Source: Entomortierella parvispora
Lineage: Eukaryota; Mortierellomycota; Mortierellomycetes; Mortierellales; Mortierellaceae
Assembly: GCA_963573315.1 (NCBI GenBank)
Contig: OY752149.1
Span: forward strand, 682,001-746,000
Length of the DNA stretch: 64,000 nucleotides
Reading direction: 5' to 3'
Shown here: positions 60,295 through 64,000 of the stretch, piece by piece
Numbering within the stretch: the stretch's first letter is position 1
How the letters are laid out: every line of letters starts with the position of its first letter
Made by a program: the position numbers and the translations under genes
Notes under the pieces: generated by a model
The model's input: the letters and a program-made list of their open reading frames with translations, nothing else
Databases searched by the model: none
Told to the model about the DNA's origin: nothing

Positions 60295-62493
60295 ATGTCA
60301 CAACATCCCTCTGCGCACTTTGACCATACCCCAGATGCAGCTATGTCGATACAAACAGAATCCACTACTTCACCACTGGAACTCCCAGAGATCCTCTATG
60401 TGCTGGTCCAGTTCTTAGATCGACCAGCTATCTTTCATGCCGCTCGAGTCTCTCGATCCTGGTCAAAGATCTTCTCGCCGATGCTTTTTCGCGAGGTCAG
60501 ATATCAGGATTGGAAACATCCAGAGTTCATCAACCTATTGCGCAAGAATCTAGATCAAGTTGTCTGTCTCGAGTGGCGATTCTCCAGGAGGGAGGCAAAG
60601 CTACGCTATCGGGAGATCATGATACAGCAGCAGCAACAGCAACATCATCTTCATTCCCAGAATCAAAGCTTGCAAGTTGGAGGAGATCCCAGATTCGAGT
60701 CCCAGTCCAGATCACCTTCGCCCGATCCTCAGTTTCACTCGTCTGCACCACTTTCACCAACACTAGACCTATCTCCCACATACTCTTCCCCTCCGATAAT
60801 AGCCTCCAAAGCCCCAAATTTGAGCGGGATCTGCCTCGAGCACTTGGCCATAATGTTAAGCCCCAAGGCTACACCTCGACTTCGCTTGCTAGCGGTGTAG
60901 GGAGAGATGGAGTTACGTCGCTTTCTTACATCAGTTTTGCCCAAGGTTCCAACGTTGACCTGCCTCCAGATCGAGGATAGCTTCTCTTGGCAAAAGATTG
61001 GCATCGGAGAAATCTTGAATACCTGTCAATCCTTGGAGAGTTTAGACTGTGATGGATCTGTGGCTCTACAATTCGATGACGCTTTCTTACAAACGAACCC
61101 AGCACCTTTGGACGCTTGCACCTCAGAGTATAGTGGGCAGGGACCGGGAGAAGAATTGCAGGGGCAAAGCTCAAGTCTGGGTCCGATATCAACCAACTTG
61201 TGGCCTAGAACTTCTCTGGTGGGTCTCCCATTGAGTAGCCGGACACAAAACCTGCAAATCCTTCGACTTCACAAGACCAGTCTCACGGACGAAGATCTTC
61301 TCCGACTCATTCGACAATGTCCTGAGCTCCAAGAACTCTTTTTACATCAGGAAGGCAATGGGGGAACGTTAGGAGGGGGTCAGCCTCTTGCGAACGCGGA
61401 TGCGACCCATCAGTGGAATTGGTCCGAGACGTTTGTCACAGAGATGGCAAGGGCATGTCCGAAATTGGTCAAAATTCATTTGAGTCCTGGCTGCTTTCAG
61501 TCTTTGCCCGAGAGCATCATCCTTAGAGTCTTGGCTGCTTTCCCTAGGTTGCGTTCACTTGGAGTGCCATTCTCACAATTTGGAGATGAAACGATGCAGG
61601 AAATCTTGAGGACGCGTGTTCATGTGCAGGAGCGACAAGATCAGTCTCAAAACCAGCTTCATCCGCAACAAGGACAACAACAACTGCCAGCAGTAGGACA
61701 AAATACTACTTGGGCTTCAAAAAAGACATTAACACTGGCACCTTCTCCGCCGTCCAACTTCAGTCCACTGACATGTCTAGATTTGACGGATTTGAAAGGC
61801 CACCGGCTCTCGAGCTTGGTCCTTCAAACATTTCTGGAGAATTGTCCCGAGCTATTACATTTCATGGGAGATAAGAATTTACTAAAGGTCCAGGATATGA
61901 TTCTTCCAGAATCACGAGTGCATCTTGACCGGACCAACTCTGACCCTTCCACTTCTTCAACTACCTTTCAACTTCGTCCTTGGGCTTGCTTGCGACTGGA
62001 GACTTTAGTCATTGGTTTCAGTCGTTCGCAGAACCCGGTGCAGACCTACGGCAGAGTCGAGCCAGGAGCATGTCGCTCCATTCGCGAAAATGAGGATGAA
62101 ATTGTCTATCGTCAGTTGAGTCGGCTGACAAAACTTAGGAGACTCGAGGTTTTGGAGGAAGGCCCCAATTGGTCCGCATTAACTCTTCCTAAATGTAGCA
62201 GCGCAGCTTCTTCCTTGTCGGCCTTGGAAGTTTTACAGACGTTTAGGATTTCCCCTGGGACAATTCCTCCTTCTTTGGAAATGGCCAGTCCTGTGATCAA
62301 TCCGGCTGACAGAAAGGAAGAGGAGGAAAGGGAACAGAGGAATCTGGCCATTTGGATCGTGACAGCCTGGCCGTGTCTGCAGACCTTACATGTCCCAGGA
62401 AGTCGACATCAGCAGCGGAACAAGGACTGGTCTCGACTTTTTCATGAACTGGGTCGATCTAACATACGAATCGTCCCATTTGAAGAAAGCTAG
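60295..62493 (+). pseudogene. F-box/LRR protein gene interrupted by one in-frame TAG
   Basis: F-box proteins recruit substrates to SCF ubiquitin ligases. The frame from 60295 encodes an F-box (SPLELPEILYVLVQFLDRP, then VSRSWSKIFSPMLFREV), a Gln/His/Ser-rich insert and the start of an LRR region. It stops at a TAG (60898-60900) and, in the same frame with only two codons between, resumes at an ATG (60907). It then runs 528 codons of leucine-rich repeats (PTLTCLQIEDSFSW, NLQILRLHKTSLTDEDLL, LLRLIRQCPELQELFLH). The two halves read as one protein of about 732 residues. I tested the nearest GT-AG pairs around the stop and none restores frame. It may be a recent pseudogene, a sequence error, readthrough, or two products by reinitiation. 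The rest of the frame is intact. Confidence 0.7.
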
Positions 62494-62764
62494 GGGTTAC
62501 GAGGTTCTTTGTAAAGTCTTAGGTGATTAAGCAAAGCAATGAACGGTTTTTAATTTTTTGCAATTTTTTTTTTTTGAAATTTTGTACAGTGAGTAAAATC
62601 GGAAAGGTCTAGAGATGAGGAGGAAGAGTGGTGGTGGTGGTGATGATGATGGTAACGGGATAGCGATGAAGAGAGATGAGTTGAAAGCGTTGAAAGGGCA
62701 AGTGAAGATGGCTGGTATTAGAGATTACAGGGTGAGTGGGGTTTAGATTTTTGGATTGTCTTAT
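62494..62764. other. Convergent flank between the F-box gene and the kinase
   Basis: About 270 bp hold the two 3' ends. A T-run is at 62563-62574 and a GGT/GAT trinucleotide run at 62626-62653. No gene was seen. Confidence 0.5.
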
Positions 62765-64000
62765 TCAGTTGCCATCATCCGCTATCATCGTATTCGGTCG
62801 CTTCGAGTTCTTTCCAAAGAGTCTGTTCCGGAGGGCCCTGGATGCAAAGACGGTCAGCTCAAAGCCAGCCCAATCCGAGTCTTGAAGATCCTGAAGATCG
62901 CCGACGGTCATGATGTCCTGATTTTTCAGTTTGGCAAGCCATTCATTGGCCTTGTCCGGTCCACGGTGATAAGCCGCAGCTGTATCACGAACCAAATCCT
63001 CAATGGGAGCATCTGGTGGGTATTCTTTGAAGGGCAAGTCCACCTCTCCAGTATACTCTGGGTTGGAGTTTTTCCTAGTAAGACCCGTGGCGCCTCCTAG
63101 AAGTGTCTGAGAATTCGCCATATCCAAAGTCAGAGGCGACACATTTCCGTGTGATTGGTTCATCTGGACCATGGGGGACGAAGGGGTAAGATGGCCTGAA
63201 GAGGTCTCCTTCTTCTCATTCACTCCAGACAACTCTCGTAATATCCGGTTGATGTCGTGCGTAATGATTCTCTGGTATCGTTGTGGGAGAACGTCCTCCA
63301 CAATCTACATGAAAGCGCACAGTCAAATGCTCCATTAATCTCTTGTTTCTGATCATCCTTCCATCTTCTAAGGTCGTAAACCCATACCATTTCATTCACA
63401 ACTTCCTCCGCGGTATCAGAGTCTGCGTTGAACTCAAACTTGACAGACAGCTTGTCCATGCCTTTGAATACCACTTGTAACGTTAGGTGGTTCTTGGCTT
63501 CGTTCGTCGTCAGCACAACCACCTCTGGTTCTACTCCTAAAAACGGGTCCTCGATCGCCTCTTGTGCAGAGTATCTAGAGAGAATAAAAAGAGGCACAGT
63601 CAGTGCCAACGCCACTTCTGAGGATCAGGCGAATAGTGATTGCAGGAGACTCAAATCTCAGGACAAGGCTCTCTTTACCTCTCATGTTCTGGAGCGATAC
63701 AATGGTTAATCAAACTCAAAACTTCGGGGTCCGTGATCTTGGCAAGGCAATCTGGTTTGAGGCCCTGTGCACACAAACAAAATAGCAAAGGATGGGGTAA
63801 CATGACGGTTAGATCTTTGCATTTGAAGTTGGTCCTGGCGTCGAATCGGCAAGAGCGATGCCTCTCCATCTTGTACCTGAGTGACTTTTTTGTAGATCTG
63901 GGCGGCGTTCTTGCATTCACCGTAAGGGTATTCTCCTGTGACCATCTCGAGCAAACACATTCCAAAGGCGTAGATGTCCACTTTTTCACTGTAGCCCTTT
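62765..64000 (-). CDS. WNK-like protein kinase, C-terminal part (5' end beyond window)
   Basis: This is the 3' portion of a minus-strand kinase gene; the catalytic N-lobe lies past the window edge. Visible exons are 64000-63877, 63764-63679, 63574-63388 and 63304-62765. The kinase C-lobe shows [20 protein letters not shown] and [16 protein letters not shown], the WNK-type sequence, followed by [20 protein letters not shown]. The next block ([20 protein letters not shown] to [15 protein letters not shown]) matches an OSR1-C/PF2-like domain as found after WNK kinase domains. A Ser/Thr-rich linker follows. The final 70 residues ([15 protein letters not shown], then [16 protein letters not shown]) form a helical module resembling a SAM-type fold. 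WNK kinases govern ion balance in animals; fungal roles are little known. Confidence 0.85.

Noticed and set aside
60855-60912. Small intron removing the TAG in the F-box/LRR gene
   Set aside because: The only nearby donor (GTTAAG at 60855) combined with each nearby AG gives a wrong reading frame.

Overview
This 64 kb window is nuclear DNA of a filamentous fungus. Its genes have many short introns (about 60-100 bp, GTRNGT...YAG), long C/T-rich tracts just before start codons, and typical fungal products: an alpha-beta fused tryptophan synthase, a phosphatidylinositol synthase, an Stm1/SERBP1 protein and a mitochondrial malic enzyme. Base composition, intron style, poly-Q/poly-H proteins and F-box/LRR proteins suggest an early-diverging Mucoromycota lineage, most likely Mortierellomycotina. 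That placement is inference; no taxonomic marker was compared.

Layout: (1) 0.2-1.4 kb, 3' part of SGT1 (+). (2) 3.4-4.6 kb, a signal-peptide/single-TM surface protein (+). (3) 4.9-6.7 kb, PIS1 phosphatidylinositol synthase (-), divergent from (4) a 12-exon TRAPPC11-like trafficking gene (+, 7.1-12.4 kb). (5) 12.6-15.0 kb, KGD2, the 2-oxoglutarate dehydrogenase E2 subunit (-). (6) 15.8-16.2 kb, a small hypothetical gene (+). (7) 16.9-19.6 kb, bifunctional tryptophan synthase (+). (8) 20.27-23.32 kb, a structurally complete hAT DNA transposon with perfect 17-bp terminal inverted repeats and perfect 8-bp target duplications. (9) 23.3-29.7 kb, a gene-poor stretch holding candidate distal and proximal promoters for (10) a Ran1/Sks1-like kinase (+, 29.7-31.8 kb). 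(11) 34.7-38.4 kb, a poly-Q/poly-H protein with a domain that may derive from a tyrosine-recombinase core-binding fold (-). (12) 38.4-43.7 kb, gene-poor. (13) STM1 (-, 43.8-45.4 kb). (14) Mitochondrial malic enzyme (-, 46.2-49.2 kb). (15) A second surface protein (+, 52.5-54.5 kb). (16) RPS3 (-), divergent from (17) an alpha/beta hydrolase (+). (18) A membrane protein (-, 58.4-59.7 kb). (19) An F-box/LRR gene (+, 60.3-62.5 kb) interrupted by one in-frame TAG. (20) The 3' end of a WNK-like kinase (-), running off the window.

No operon-like pathway grouping is seen. The functional links are ordinary co-location: central carbon and NADPH metabolism (KGD2, malic enzyme), translation (RPS3, STM1), lipid and membrane traffic (PIS1, TRAPPC11). 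The most notable items are the fresh hAT insertion, the broken F-box/LRR gene, the possible domesticated recombinase-like gene and the very long leader region of the kinase gene. Exon joins were chosen by hand from GT-AG sites so that reading frame and family homology are both kept; wherever I summed exon lengths, the total is a multiple of three.
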